This document shows, piece after piece, positions 1-13,000 of a stretch of 64,000 bases of DNA; positions within the stretch are counted from its first letter, which is position 1, and each line of letters opens with the position of its first letter. The notes beneath the pieces were generated by a model. It made no database searches, was not told where the DNA came from, and saw nothing but the letters and a program-made list of their open reading frames with translations. The DNA comes from Trileptium ribeirensis (taxonomy: Eukaryota; Nematoda; Enoplea; Enoplida; Thoracostomopsidae). The translations under genes were made by a program, and so were the position numbers. The stretch lies in assembly GCA_030248225.1 (NCBI GenBank), contig JASANE010021112.1, forward strand, positions 23,129 to 87,128, given 5' to 3'.

Positions 1-690
1 TGGTTTTATTTCATAGTAAAATGATAAATGCCGATGCCTCTTTTTTGTTTTCCGATTAAGGCCCCAGTTCTATAGTTATGGGGTTTGAGGTATGGTGCCC
101 CTATGGTTCCTCTACCCAAAAATTCGAAAATTTGTTTTGACATCCTGGGCGGCTGATAAGTTTCGTTTATTGTTTTTCGGGCATGAGAAACTTATTGCCG
201 GTGTTTGTTTTGCTCTATGACCCATGGTTCCATGGGTACAGGGTATGGCGCCCACAAAGTTAGAGGGTCAGAGGGCAAAATAAACGTTTTTACTTCATTT
301 TAGTACCCTTTACGGAAACAAGATTATTTTTATCTTTACTTTCGATTTTTTTGTCTGTTTGGTTGTATTTCATAGTAAAATGATAAATGCCGATTCCTGT
401 TTTTGTTTTTCGATTAAGGTTCCGGTTCATGGGGTTTGAGGTATGGCACCCCCGTGGTTCTCCACCCAAAATTCGAAACTTTGTTCTGGTGTCCTGGGCG
501 GCTGAAAACTTTTACTTTGGAATTTTGCTGGATTGATTTTGCTCTGCGATCCATGGTTCTATGGGTACGGGGTATGGCGCCGCCATGGTTCATCGACCCA
601 AAATTCCTAATTTTACTGTGACGTCCTGGGAGGCTGATAGCTTGAACTTGGGGGTTTTGGGGCATGGGGAACTAATTGCCGGTGTAAGTT
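1..690 (+). repeat. Dispersed repeat family A, two tandem units
   Basis: Two diverged units follow one another, about 1-355 and 361-690. Each begins near a TTTCATAGTAAAATGATAAATG motif, continues through GGTATGG and ATTCGAAA tracts, and reaches a CCTGGG(C/A)GGCTGA motif. The reverse complement of the same family occurs at about 47.83-48.43 kb and 51.43-52.07 kb. Short open frames here are chance products of the repeat. I see no transposase or terminal structure, so the class is unknown. Confidence 0.75.
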
Positions 691-1682
691 TTGTTTTAAC
701 TTGTGCGGTATTGTTTGATACTCCAGCATATCGACGTATGCTATCGAGAGCTGATGGGCTGTGCACTGAAAAGGTGTAGGTGTAACGATGCTTCACTACG
801 GTCTGCGATCTTGATAGAGTTACTAGTTTGTAGTTGCGAGCGGCTTCATGTTCATGTAAAAATATTGTAGCAGCAAAAGGCGGAATTAGCCATAACTACT
901 GGCAGCGTTACTTTCTGTGGATCACAATTTGGATTTAGCTGATCTCTGTGAGTAGATATACAGGTACGAAGGGTTAATTTCTGACACGCTGTGTTCTTTG
1001 TTTAAATGGTTAACTTTGCGAATCTCATGTATAAATTTCTTAGTAAACGCTACATGATCTCAAGTTCCCAAAATCCCCGATAAAACATATATGCAACTAT
1101 GACTCGCACAGAAAGTGTAATTGACAACATTGTTTCCCCAATTTGAGCACATTATTCTTTGACATTCGCGTCATACTGGTAATTTTAGCCAAACAAAAAG
1201 AAAAGTCAGTTCGCTTCGCCGACAAAGTCAATGCTTCAGGTAATTCGTTTTCTGTTAATGATTACGACGCTGGACTGTTTTAATAAATCTGGACTAAATT
1301 TATTACGTTGCGGGGCTGTTGGAATAAATCTGGACTAAAGTTTTTATTTGGTTTTCAAGACCTAGCATTAATAGTAATAGTTGGTTGTCAAGAACGGTTT
1401 GTTCATCATTATCCAGTTTGTATTTTGCACTATTTTCCAATATAGTTAGTTTTATTACCGATGGAGGTCAGCTGCTTTCAACAACGATTTATATGATGGA
1501 CAACTTTACTTTCATAACAGTGAATAGTGAATGAAGCATGTGCGAAGTGCTTTATTTTAACTGAATACGGAAATTATGGTATTTTGATTTTTAAAGTTTC
1601 GGCAGCTGATTCCTAGTTGTAAATTTTGTTATTGAATGAAGATCTATTGACATGCGGATGATCAAAAAATCATGTATAATCA
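691..1682. other. Non-coding stretch, no gene recognised
   Basis: AT-rich unique-looking sequence with scattered stops in all frames. One short tract at about 1,190-1,235 sits between an AG acceptor-like and a GT donor-like site and could be a tiny exon, for example an upstream exon of the Fizzy-related gene. It has no recognisable motif, so I do not call it. Confidence 0.4.
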
Positions 1683-1689
1683 GCAATAG

Positions 1690-2127
1690 CAAGAGTTCAT
1701 TAGGGAAGCGTATGACACTTCCCTGTACTCACATGTTAGCCCGCGTTTACGGCCTGACCTTCCATTTTTCGGGGGGAGCGAGATGTCCCGACCCCCTAGT
1801 TTCTGGGGAGGGGTAGCTCGGACCCCCTACCCAGTTATTTTTGGGGGTAGGTTGGACCATCCATCCCAATTTCTTGGGGGTCGGTTCATAAGCAGCTGCC
1901 TACAAACAGATTCCCACCTCCAGAAATTGGGCGTTCGACCTACCCTCCCCCCGTAAAAACTGGGGGTCCGAGCTACCCACCAGAAACTGGGGGGGTAACG
2001 GGGCATCTTGACCCACCCCCAAAAAATTGGGGGGGGGGGGCTAGCCGAAAATGCCCATATCATCAAAGATGGGCTAACTTGTGAGTGAATGCAGGAAAGT
2101 GTCATAATCTTCCCTAATGCACTCTTG
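1690..2127. mobile_element. Foldback/MITE-like element, 438 bp
   Basis: The whole segment is one imperfect palindrome centred near 1,893 on GCAGCTGC. The termini match as inverted repeats: CAAGAGTTCATTAGGGAAG at 1,690 pairs with the reverse complement of the right end, with one mismatch at the seventh to eighth base. A perfect 7-bp direct repeat, GCAATAG, flanks it at 1,683-1,689 and 2,128-2,134, which is what a target-site duplication looks like. The interior holds G/C-run units around GTAGCTCGGACCCCC in both orientations. There is no coding capacity, so it is non-autonomous. The superfamily cannot be named from the sequence alone. Confidence 0.8.
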
Positions 2128-2134
2128 GCAATAG

Positions 2135-3971
2135 TAATTGCGGAGTATGCGTATTAGACTGGTTTGCAACGCTTGCACTTTTTTGATAAACTTGCACAAG
2201 TAAATCTGCTATCCTGTGCAGTTCTGGCCTCGTTTTGGTAATTCCGTGAAAGTACAATATAGTTGCAATAAATTGCGTTTTGTAGCAGTTGTCGTATTGC
2301 TTTTAATCGTTAAACGAAGTAGGTACAACCAAAGGTATATTGTTTCCAGAAAAGAGTATGACACTTCTCGCAAGTACTATATAGATCAATTATTGAGCTT
2401 GACGGGGAGTCACTGTAGCATAGGTAAAAATTATTTAGATCTGCCCAGTTTTTGGAGTGTGGTTCTAAAATTTTTTTTGCTTGATTTATACCCCAGGTTT
2501 TGAAGCTACAATGACTCCCAAAACTTGGAGTTGAAAAACAAATTTCTATCAATCGCCGCCCTCGCAAAAAATCTGGGGGTGGCCTACGTGTGAGATGGAT
2601 CGCGTAATGTTTAATAGATTTATTAAGGTAATGTCGAGAAGTGTTTGCTCTTCTCAAAAAGCTGTTATAAACTACTACTGCATCTAGTATTTATTTTGCA
2701 TAGCTTTGTAGCCGCGAGCGAACTATACGGCATTAATCCCTATTACATTTTGAAAGTTGTTGGATTTCAATTCATAGTAGTAATCTTTCAAGTTATTTTT
2801 TTATCTTACTGACATTCCACCCTAATTCATAGCCACGGAAGTGACCGCTGTTTGAAAAACAATGAATTATTTAGCAATTAGTGTCAAATCATGCAATGCA
2901 GGATTAGCATCATTTTGCTTGTTGATATTCTTTAGCAGTACTTTTTGACATTACATGGGAGCGACCTTGATCTTTACGTGATTATAAGATTCTTTTGCGG
3001 CTGGGGGGGCCGAGAGATGATAAGGGGTCCAGAGACTAAAGCGAAAATATCGTGGGGCAACATAGGCGAAGTAGAGCGAGATGCTGTATGCCTATTTTTA
3101 ACTAAACGGGAAACAGTTCATGAGCGATTCAATGCTCGCAACCAACTTCTGTTTGATAGAATTTGTCATCCTTGCAGTTGCACTCGATGATTGTTCATTT
3201 CTGATTTCTAGCGAAAAATAAGCTGAATATAAATAGACGCGCGAATCGGGTCCGTTTGCACGATGACGGCAAACGGTAAGCTATATAACCGGAAAACTAC
3301 AGACAGGTTCCTGGCAAACGTTTGAACCCTCTTAGCCCTTCCTTCGGGGGATCAGTTTAAATGTTATGTGTTCGTTATACGGTGACACGCCTAATATTGC
3401 TCCTCCCTGGCTCGTTGACAAGTTTTATACATACATGGTTTAGATTTGTAGGCTTCTGCGTAACTATAGCTGCGAGACCAAACTGTGATTCAGTTGTTAT
3501 TGAGTCCCTTTTGTGCAATTGTGAGATTTCTTATTAATCCATAATCATACAGGGGTAGGGTCCGAAGTCCCAGGGAGATAGCTGGTGCTTCGGAAGGAGG
3601 CCGTCCGTTTGGGATCACCCGGCCGGAGAAGGGAGATCGTCAGGGAGGGGGTATAAATTTGTTAAGTTTTTTGGGACTCAAAGTTTTTTCTTAATTTTTG
3701 CCAATTTCCCCGAATTTTGCAAGAGTTTTGGAGAGTTTTTCTGAATTTTTCTTAATTTACCATGGATTTTTGCCCATTTTGTCGAAATTTCCGGAGGGGG
3801 TGTCTTCGACATTTGAGGGATAATCCCCTTCTCGGCTATGTACTATAATTTCCACGGTTTCACCAGCCTTTTTAAAGAGGGTTTTATCTTGCGATAATTT
3901 GACATTCGTCGTAACCAAGTCATGCATATTTAGCAATTGTTAATATAACGTCGACAGGATTTATGTTTTAG
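2135..3971. other. Non-coding stretch upstream of first visible Fizzy-related exon
   Basis: No convincing exon, RNA gene or element was seen. I looked for the N-terminal C-box (DRFIP-like) of Fizzy-related proteins on the + strand and did not find it, so the 5' exons probably lie before the window or in a form I could not recognise. A G-rich patch lies at about 3,550-3,655. Confidence 0.4.
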
Positions 3972-4082
3972 TTTCAAGTACAAAATACGACCGCTGCTCC
4001 AGCACGTCAAGAAAACTACACTCCGTATACAAAGTCACCGATTAGTCCTCATAGTCAAAAATTGCTGAGATCGTCCCGGAAA
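3972..4082 (+). CDS. fzr: fzr exon (N-terminal linker ending KLLRSSRK)
   Basis: Preceded by TTTTAG and followed by GTAAGT. It reads in phase 0 and ends [13 protein letters not shown], matching the conserved segment just before the propeller of Fizzy-related proteins. An acceptor four codons further in is unlikely because the chosen AG gives an open phase-0 exon. The upstream exon is not found. Confidence 0.8.
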
Positions 4083-7000
4083 GTAAGTTTATTTAGAGTT
4101 ACTTGCTTGGCTGGGTTGTCTTAACTGCGGTAGATAATCCACATTTTTAAACATCAATTTCCACATACGCAGCATCGAGGAAAATAATAATTTTGCTATA
4201 AAAGCACCAATTCTTGAAATACTTAATTGTGTAACTTTGATATGAAATTTTATTTAGAAGTCCAAATTGGTCAAATGCCACCGCCGGGTTTCAACTGTTG
4301 AAAAAAAATTTTAAATGAATCATCGATATAAATGATAAATTTATTTAAGAGTCAACGACTAGCTATGTAATTTTGGCGTTATCTTTTTCCAGGCTATCGA
4401 GTAAACACAAATTCTGCTGTGATTTTTGAAAATAATTGAGTAATAGGTAGTCGAATGAATCTGTCAAGTGCATTTTATCACCGATGTTGTTTTACATTGA
4501 CTGTGGATTTTGGAGGAGTTTCAGACCTCACGAATTCTGGGGGGTTTGTTGTACAGCTGCGTCACATTCCTAGTGGATTCCGATGTTAGAGCGACGATCG
4601 ATATAGAATCACAGGGTTTGATGAGCTGTGGTGGCAGATTTGTCTGAACAAAGTATCCAAACTGGCGCTTTCAGTTAATGTACAGCCACGCACAAAACTA
4701 AGTGCAGATGTGTACGACCGACGCTGGCTCTGGACGAAGACGCTCGCAATAATTGCTTCCGTATTTTGCGCACTTACTTTTGTCTATGATCGTATATAAG
4801 AAAGTGTGTGGTGTGTTTTAACTTGAGCAGATTCGACCTTAGGAAATGTGTTAATAGTAACAACTTGATTGTGAGTTTACAAACACTGCAGCTGAATATT
4901 GCAATTACATACTCAAATATATTGTGTGATAGCCGCATAAACTAAAATATGTGTGTGATGGCTTTCGATATACAGTCATGTTATAGGGTAGTTTTTTTGT
5001 TATTTCTTGTTTTTTGATTTTACGTTTACATTAATAACACCAAGACTGCTTAAGCCGAACAGGAACTTGTTTCTAAAATTCGGAAGAAATTTCTAATTTC
5101 CGTATTTCTTATACGTCAGTCAGTTTCTCTATTTCAGGAACGCGAGTGTTAAACATTTTATTCTGAAGTTTAAACGAGTAAACTCTCCAAATTGTAGTAG
5201 TATAACAAACAGAAATAAAAAATATTCCAAGAAATTTAGGTTTAGCAACTGAACAGCTGTTAGTTTTTCGCAGAACATTTCTGTTATTTCTGTCCGTAGC
5301 TGTATATCGTATATGTAGGCACTCATAGGGAGCGTAAATATGGCTTGGGGTCTAACTCTTAGGAGAGAACCCCTGTCCTGTGTCGACAACTTATGACGTT
5401 TGTCATTGTCGCGTATTTCAGTGTGTTCGGCGTATCCAAAAAGTCCCATCGAAGGTTTTGGACGCGCCGGATTTGCAAGACGATTTCTATTTGAATTTAG
5501 TCGATTGGTCATCGCAAAACGTTCTCGCTGTTGGTCTTGGCAATAGCGTCTACCTTTGGAGTGCACGAACTAGTCAGGTGGGTGCCTAGAAAAGTTCACT
5601 TTTGGGTTTGTGTTTCGCGGGCCGTTTTGGATAGCTGGTAGTCCGACCTCGGATTGACGCGTAAGTATTTTTAAGGTCTAAATTTTGAAAAATTGATTTG
5701 GTCTTTTATCATCCAGTACCGTTCAGAAAGACATCATCGCCATAAATATTTCCGATTGAGCATATCAGCTGTCCAGCCACCATTCGAGAGCACCTTCCTA
5801 GTATTCTTTATAAATTGGCAGGCCACGTAGTTGGTAGTCTTTGGTAGATATTAAGCCTAATAGTAATTCCGACTGAGGATGTCCGCTCTCTGGGTAAACT
5901 TCAGTTTATCGCTGTACTGATTTCTAAAAATTCTGTCCCTTGTTTCATGATACTTTTTGCCGGCCACCAAGCGATAACACTTTACTGATATTTTCTGTTT
6001 GTTTGGTAAACCTCGTAGTTAATATTCAGTCATTGGTGGATATTAAGCCTAGTAGTATACACCTTCATGTATTCGGCTCTACTATTCTGAAAACGACCGC
6101 TGTGTTACTTTGAATTTAAGTTGTTATTGTCTTTTCAATGCCCATCTGTTACAAATAATGTCTTGGGCAGTGTGATTCCTTGTGATAAGGTCATAAAATG
6201 CACAGCTTGCTACACTGTTTTCGGTAATCACAACGAAACTGTAATGGGTTGCTAGTAAACCGTTATTCCGATAGACCTAGGAAAACATTAGGCTATCGTA
6301 CTACAACCGGTATCTTTCGAATTTCTATCATGGTAGGTAACGAATCTGTGTACGCTGGATAGCGAAAACGATAGTGTTACATCGGTGGGATGGTCAGATA
6401 AAGGTGATACGCTCGCGGTTGGCACTCAGCAAGGCTCGGTTCAGCTGTGGGACGTGGCGTATACGAAACAGATTGGCGTCTACGGCGGGCATAGTCGTCG
6501 AATCGGTTGCCTCGCATGGAATTCGACTCTGGTTTGCTCGGGTTCGCGGGATTACACAATTTTACAGCGGGATACCCGTGTGCCGCCATCGAGCGGTGAG
6601 GAAAGCAGCAACAGCAATTCAGTCAAAAAGCTTAGCTACCATACACAGGAGGTAAGTGATATAGTTTGTACGAAGAAAATATTTTTGCGGGTCTACTTTG
6701 CCTGTTTGTGAGTAAAGACGCAATGCAAATGATTTGAATTAACAGTTATAAGCCACACTGAAAGACACAAGATCCGTACATGACGTGCCCCTAGTTCTGC
6801 TTGTTCTGAGAAAAATGAACTAACCTACCAATATACCGATGGCTGATAAAACTCAGTCACCGAAATTTTTTCATAGGCCCCAGAGTCTTATATAACACAG
6901 TGTGTCGTGAGAGCTGTAAAGTGTTGAATATATGATTAGTACTGTAGTTACCTAGATTTACGGCTTCAGGCGTCTGATTATTATGCCACGATTGACCTAT

Positions 7001-10000
7001 TTGTGTTTCATATTTGCGGTTGTTCTAGGAATACTATTCAATCTGATCATGTCCAATGCAGTGTTTATAACATAGGAAGCAGTAACCTCTACCTACATTG
7101 AATGTGTCTGCTGTGCTTCCATTATATTGGCACCAAAGATGTCACATTGTAATGGGGGCCACAATTTCCGATGATTAGGGACGTAGTCAGGACTTCGAAA
7201 ACAGCGGGGGTCTAGTCTCGATGACGTCGGCGAAAAAAGAGGGTCCAAGAAGTTGTCCCAACAGATTTTTCATTTCATACACCCACAGTTACCTAATAAC
7301 GAAAATGATCTATACCTACAATGTCGACAGGTATTTTTAACTAAATTCATGTATCTATATTTATTTTAGTACATATAAGTTGGGCGAATTTTTGGTATAA
7401 GTTCCTTATCTTCATATTGCAAAATTTCTGACGTAATTAATCTTATTTTCGATAGCATGACAAAGGTGAAAAATTTGTACGGCTGAAAAAGATCTAGACC
7501 CCTTGGCTAGCCCTTGCAGACGATACGTAATAAACACGCGGTATTATATTATCATTTTGGCAATGTCGGTTCGTTTTTTAATTTTTTTCATGTCTAAGCT
7601 TTTGATTATGTTAGCTTAAAATAAATATTTTTTAAAAACTGCAGTAGTAGCATTATTCGTTTTTAGGTTTGCGGTCTGAAGTGGTCTCCTGATCGCCAAT
7701 ATTTGGCGTCCGGCGGAAATGACAATCGCCTGCTAATTTGGGCGTTGAATTCGTCAACCCCCGTTCAAGTACATACCGAACATCAGGCTGCTGTTAAAGC
7801 TATTGGTAAGTTTTTGGCTGCATTTAATCCTGTACTAAGTTTGTTTTAATCCAACATGTTTATTAGAGAAGTCGTCGTTGAATTTCACTGAATCTTAGCT
7901 GGATTTTATGGGTGAATTATGGACCTTTAAGAGCCCTGGTGGTATAGTTTCTAGTTTCGAAACTATGCCGTCTATGGCGGTCTGTTTTCGCTTTGAATGT
8001 CAGTTTTCTTTCTTCTTCAGCGTGGTCGCCACACCATCATGGCCTGCTTGCATCTGGCGGTGGCACCGCGGATCGTCATATACGATTTTGGAACATTTTA
8101 ACCGGTCAGCCGATGCAAAAAGTGGACACCGGCTCACAAGTTTGCAACGTGGCATGGTCGAAGCATTCGAGCGAGCTCGTCAGTACTCACGGCTATTCGC
8201 AAAACCAAATTATCATATGGAAGTATCCGTCGATGCAAGAAGTGGCCAAGCTCACCGGGCACTCGTATCGAGTGTTGTACTTAGTAGGTTTATAAACAAT
8301 ACGTTTATATGTTAGAATTGATGTTTCTGAGATGCAGCGAGAATCCGCGTTGTAGATTAGAGTAGTTATGTTTTTCCCAAGAATTTTCATGTTTCAAGGG
8401 GTACTGTAGTGCCTGGCTTCTCCAAATTACAAGTCATTTTTCGGTGCCGCTGGCAAAATTATTTTTGCTTCCCTTGTAAAAAAGTCCCGTTTTTGACTTA
8501 AAAACATTGACAAAATTTTTTTGTTAAAATCCCATTTTGAAGCTAAAGTTTCCTTAAATTAGTTTAAATATTGCTTTCAACCTCAGTAGAGACGTTGTGC
8601 ATTTTTTAAGAAACACTAAATTTGGGTTTCGATTCCGTGGACAACCTTGGCAATCATTTCATACCTTATTGCAAAATCGGTGTCCGAGTGTATTGGTAGA
8701 TATGGTAGTGAAGATTTAGAATCTCGTGTGTCTTTTGATCGCATTTATATCTTAATTGGTAAAGTGTAAAAACTGTCTTAATAGCAATTTGTGATATGAT
8801 TGTGGACAACCACAATAACTGTTGCTAACCATCACTAAATTAAGGAAACGGCTTTCTCCCAAAAATATTTGTGTTGGACTAAGTCTTTTGCTTCACATGA
8901 GCTTCGTGCACAAGTTGTCGAAAGATGGTAGATTCAATCTAGAAGCGGGTTTCGATGTAATTTTGGCCCTAACTGCAAAGGTCAGATATGAGCGGAAACA
9001 CTGTTTGAACATATTTGCAATTGTTGCGTTGTTTGTGATTTGCGGCATTGTCGTGTTTTTATACTAGTGACTTGCGCGGCGAAAGGAACAGAGCAACTGT
9101 TGCTAGTTTGGGCTCAGCGACTATTCTGATGCTCCAATGTTGAGCTTCACGAGACCCATTCAACAGCCCAAAAACGCAATAACCAGTTCAGCACACATCA
9201 CACTTCTAATTTATGTCGCGTTTCTAAGAATTCGAGCCGAAAGTAATCAACGGAGCCGCGCAAATACAAAATAACGTGCACATTTAAGCTCTATTGCGGC
9301 TCGAAAAAATAATTCGCTAAAGTCTGTCTGATGCCAGACAGGTAAAATATTTTTTGGCAAACTTGATCGCTATTTAACGAACTCTTCGTTAGGGCTCAGC
9401 TACGATGTATCTCTGGTAGGTATTTCATCTACACAAATACAACTGTATAATAATTGTATACTTTTTGTTATGCCATCATCATCATCTTTCTACGAGCTTG
9501 TCCAGAACTTGTCCGGGTCCCTCTAGGCCAGTTTCGATATCATGCGGTCCTGAGCCATATGTCGCGAAAGTCCCATCGCCGCCACGTCTCTATTAACGCA
9601 GTCCATCCATCTCGTCTTTGGCCTTCCTCGCCGTCTCTTTCCATCCACCTCCATATTCGTCACTCGCCGCACCAGATGCTCCGGTTCCCTTCTTTCAGTG
9701 TGGCCGAACCAATTAAGCCGTCGCTGAACGATTTTCCGTAGTAACTCGTCGATCCCAAGTGACCCATGGATGTGTTCGTTTCGAACTTTGTCCAACATCG
9801 TTACTCCGGCGCTCCTTCGTAACATGCGCATCTCATTCACCTCCATTCTTCTAACCATTTCCTTCGTAGTAGTCCAAGTTTCAGCGCCATTAAGCATTGC
9901 TGGTCTTTGACTTTCACGGGAACCTTTCTGTCGCAGAGTATGCCGATTGTTTTCCTCCAGTTTGACCATGCCCCCTGGATTCTGGCAGTAACTTCAGGCT

Positions 10001-13000
10001 CAAGTTTATTAGCCATGTTGACCCTGGTACCGAGGTACCTAAAGTTTTCATCGTGCGGTAGAGGTTCACCTTGTAGCTTCACTTCTTCAGGTCCTATGTA
10101 CATCGTCTTCTTCCTGCTGATCTTAAGTCCGTTTCCCTCCAAGGCTTGCCGCCAATTCTCTAACTGGTCTTGAAGTACTGCACTGGATTCAGCTGTAAGC
10201 ACCAGATCGTCGGCGAAGAGGAGTGTCTATGGTGCTCTGGAGGTTACCGAGAGCCCCAGTACAAACATCACGATAACGAATAAGAATGGGCTTAATGCTG
10301 ATCCTTGATGGAGACCGACCTTGATGTTGAAATATTCAGTCGCGCCGCCTACGGTGGTACGGATGCAGGTGTAACAACCGTGATACATGTCCATGATGAG
10401 CCGGACGTATTTTCAGGACAGTCACACTTCCGAAGACAGGTCCAAACCAAATCTCGCGGGGTGGTGTCATAAGGTCGACAATATCGCTGTGCAAATTTCT
10501 TTGTTTCTCGTTGTACTTTTCGTACAGTTGCTTCAGTACGTTTATCGGCTCGGTTGTGCTCCTTCCCGGGATGAAACCTCGCTGCTCTTCTCTGATGGTG
10601 ATCTCGCTTCTTATCCTTGTATCGATGAGTCTTTCCTATATCTTCATTGTATGGCTCATCAATTTGATACCGCGATAATTTCCATAATCCCAAATGTCGC
10701 CTTTCCGCTTAAAGATCGGTACGAGCGTACTTTTCCTCCATTCATCTGGTATTTTTTCCGTCTCGTAAATTCGCTGGAACTAATTTGTAAGAATTGATAC
10801 ACCTTCACCGCCCACAGCTTTCCATGCCCCGACCGGGATGTCATCTGGTCCAACTCCCCATTCTTCATTTTCCTCAGCACGGCTGCGACTTCTTCGTACC
10901 AAATCGTCTGGGTGACCCTATAATTCGGCTCTGCCGACAGCTCCTCCTCTCGGAGATTCTCGGTGTTCAATAGCTTTTCGTAATAGCCTTGCCATCTTTT
11001 CTTGATACCTTCATGCTGATCTAAAACATTGCCACTCTCGTCTTTGATACGTTTCACAGTGATAACGTCTTTGGACTTCTTGTCGCGCTGCTTGGCTATT
11101 TGGAAAACAAAGTCTCTGCCAGCATCATTTTCGATCTTTTTATAAAATTCTTGATCTGCTTCGCTTTTTGCTTTGGCCACTTCTTTCTTCGTCTCCCTGC
11201 TCGCCTTTCTATACGCCATTTTATTCTCTTCCATGTTGCAAACTTCAATTTCTTCCTCGCCTCCTTCTTTTGATCCACCGCCTCCCTTACTTCGTCACAC
11301 CACCACCAAGTCTCCTTATCCGATTTCGATTTTTTTGATGACAAAACCAGTGTTTTTCACCTCCATATCTTATAACTTTCGCTGTTGACTCCCACCAGTC
11401 ATTTGGATCATTAAATTCCAGGTTTGTCTGCTCCAAAACACTCTAGCTAAACTCGGTGCGGGCATTTTGCTCCTTGAGTTTCCACCACTTAATTTTCCTC
11501 GGTGGTGCAACTGGCTGTCTTTTCTTCGCTTCGATGGTCGTGTTCATTACAAATACCCGATGTTGTTTGGCACGTTCCTCTCCTAGAATAACTTTTGCGT
11601 TCCGCACTTCGTTCCATTTGGCAATCGGGTACAATAGAAAGTCGATTTGAGTCGAAGTTGCGCCGCTGCGGTATGCCTTTCCATCTTCTCGTAGAACGCT
11701 TTAACGAACCTCAATTATTTGGCCACTGCAAAATCGAGAATTTTGTCACCTTTTTCATTTCGATCTCCGATTGAAAAACCACCACGAATTCTTTCCACTC
11801 CGTCATTTTGCGTGCCAACATGTCCGTTTAGGTCACCTGCCACTACATGTCGAGTCCCGTTCAAACACTCCGTGCAATCAAACAAATCTTCCCGGAAAGC
11901 ATCGTTCTCTTCTTCACTACATTCAACTTGTGGAGCGTACACTGAGACGATGGTGATGCTTTGGCCGCCGACGTCCAGTTTCAAAGAAATAATCCTGTCA
12001 CTTTTCCTCTTGACTTCCACAACTTCATCGACTAGATGTTTGTCCAGTATCACACCCACTTCGTACCTTCCACTTTTTGTCCCGATGTAAAACAATTTAT
12101 ACCTTTCTCCAATTTCGCGGACTGTCGATCCCTTCCATCTCGTTTCCTGCACGCAAAGGATGTCGATTTTACGATTTTTCATCATGTCCACAATGTCTCT
12201 GCCCTTAGCTGTAATGGTTCCCACATTGAGACTTCCAACTCTCATTTTTCTCTGGACTAACTTCTTTAGCCGAACTCGTCCTCAAAAGTCCAGTAGCCCT
12301 CGCAGATTTTCCACAGGTTTAGAGCGATGTTCCTGCGCGTTGCTTACGGGGGACGTCCTAGCCATATCCTCTTTCACATTTGTAACTAGCATAGTTTTGG
12401 TTTCAGCAGAGTTTTACGGCCTGATGCCTTTCCTGACGCCAACCCTCACTGCTTTCTTAGACTGGCTTGGGACCGTGCACGGCGAGTTTGTATACTTTCT
12501 GTTATGTGTATTGTGTTAATTTACGTATGTACACAATATTCGTATTTATTTCATTTACAAATTTGTATACGTATTAGCGACATCACAAACAGTTTCCTTT
12601 GCATTGCTGCCTTTGCTGCCCAAATAATTTGTATTAAAGCTATCATAGTGTTCCTGTTTTAGGCTATGTCTCCGGACGGTGAATCGATTGTAACTGGTGC
12701 TGGTGATGAAACGTTGCGATTTTGGAACATTTTCAGCAAGCCAAGGCAGCAAAAGGTAACAACACATCGTTGTTGTGTTGTTGACTGAAGTGAAAGGATC
12801 TGATGAGTTTCTCTACTCGAGTTCCGTACTGCGTGCACTGAAAAGATGAAGCTAACACTGTGTTCTTTTTGTCGTCGGTAACCAACAACAGATAAATATG
12901 ATTTATTCCAAAAATAATACGATGATAAACTTAAAACTTCTGATCTGAACTTATAACTTGAAAACTCGTCACAAAATTATGTTTAGGCAAGCTGATAATG

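Larger units (their letters stand above)
9470..12500 (-). mobile_element. RTE-type LINE, degenerate, inside fzr intron
   Basis: On the minus strand the order is a 5' region (about 12,500-12,250), an APE-type endonuclease (12,245-11,715), a Lys/Arg-rich linker with WWWCDEV, and a reverse transcriptase with QGSALSP and a FADD catalytic box (about 10,203-10,225). The C-terminal part has WFGH and [10 protein letters not shown] motifs. The 3' end is a GATGATGATG microsatellite (reverse of 9,474-9,486), typical of RTE tails. The coding region is split across several frames, so the copy is dead although the catalytic Asp pair survives. It lies antisense to the host gene and between two exons, so it does not break the fzr frame. 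Confidence 0.88.

Noticed and set aside
1827..2105. 92-codon minus-strand frame
   Set aside because: It lies wholly inside the palindromic foldback element; the Pro/Trp-rich translation follows its G/C-run units.
8822..9067. 81-codon frame in the fzr intron
   Set aside because: Hydrophobic end but no conserved motif, and it lies in an intron with equally long chance frames nearby.
5422..12755. Cdc20 rather than Fizzy-related identity for the WD40 gene
   Set aside because: The [20 protein letters not shown] and VYLWSA segments and the IR tail context fit Fizzy-related proteins; Cdc20 usually differs in the first blade.
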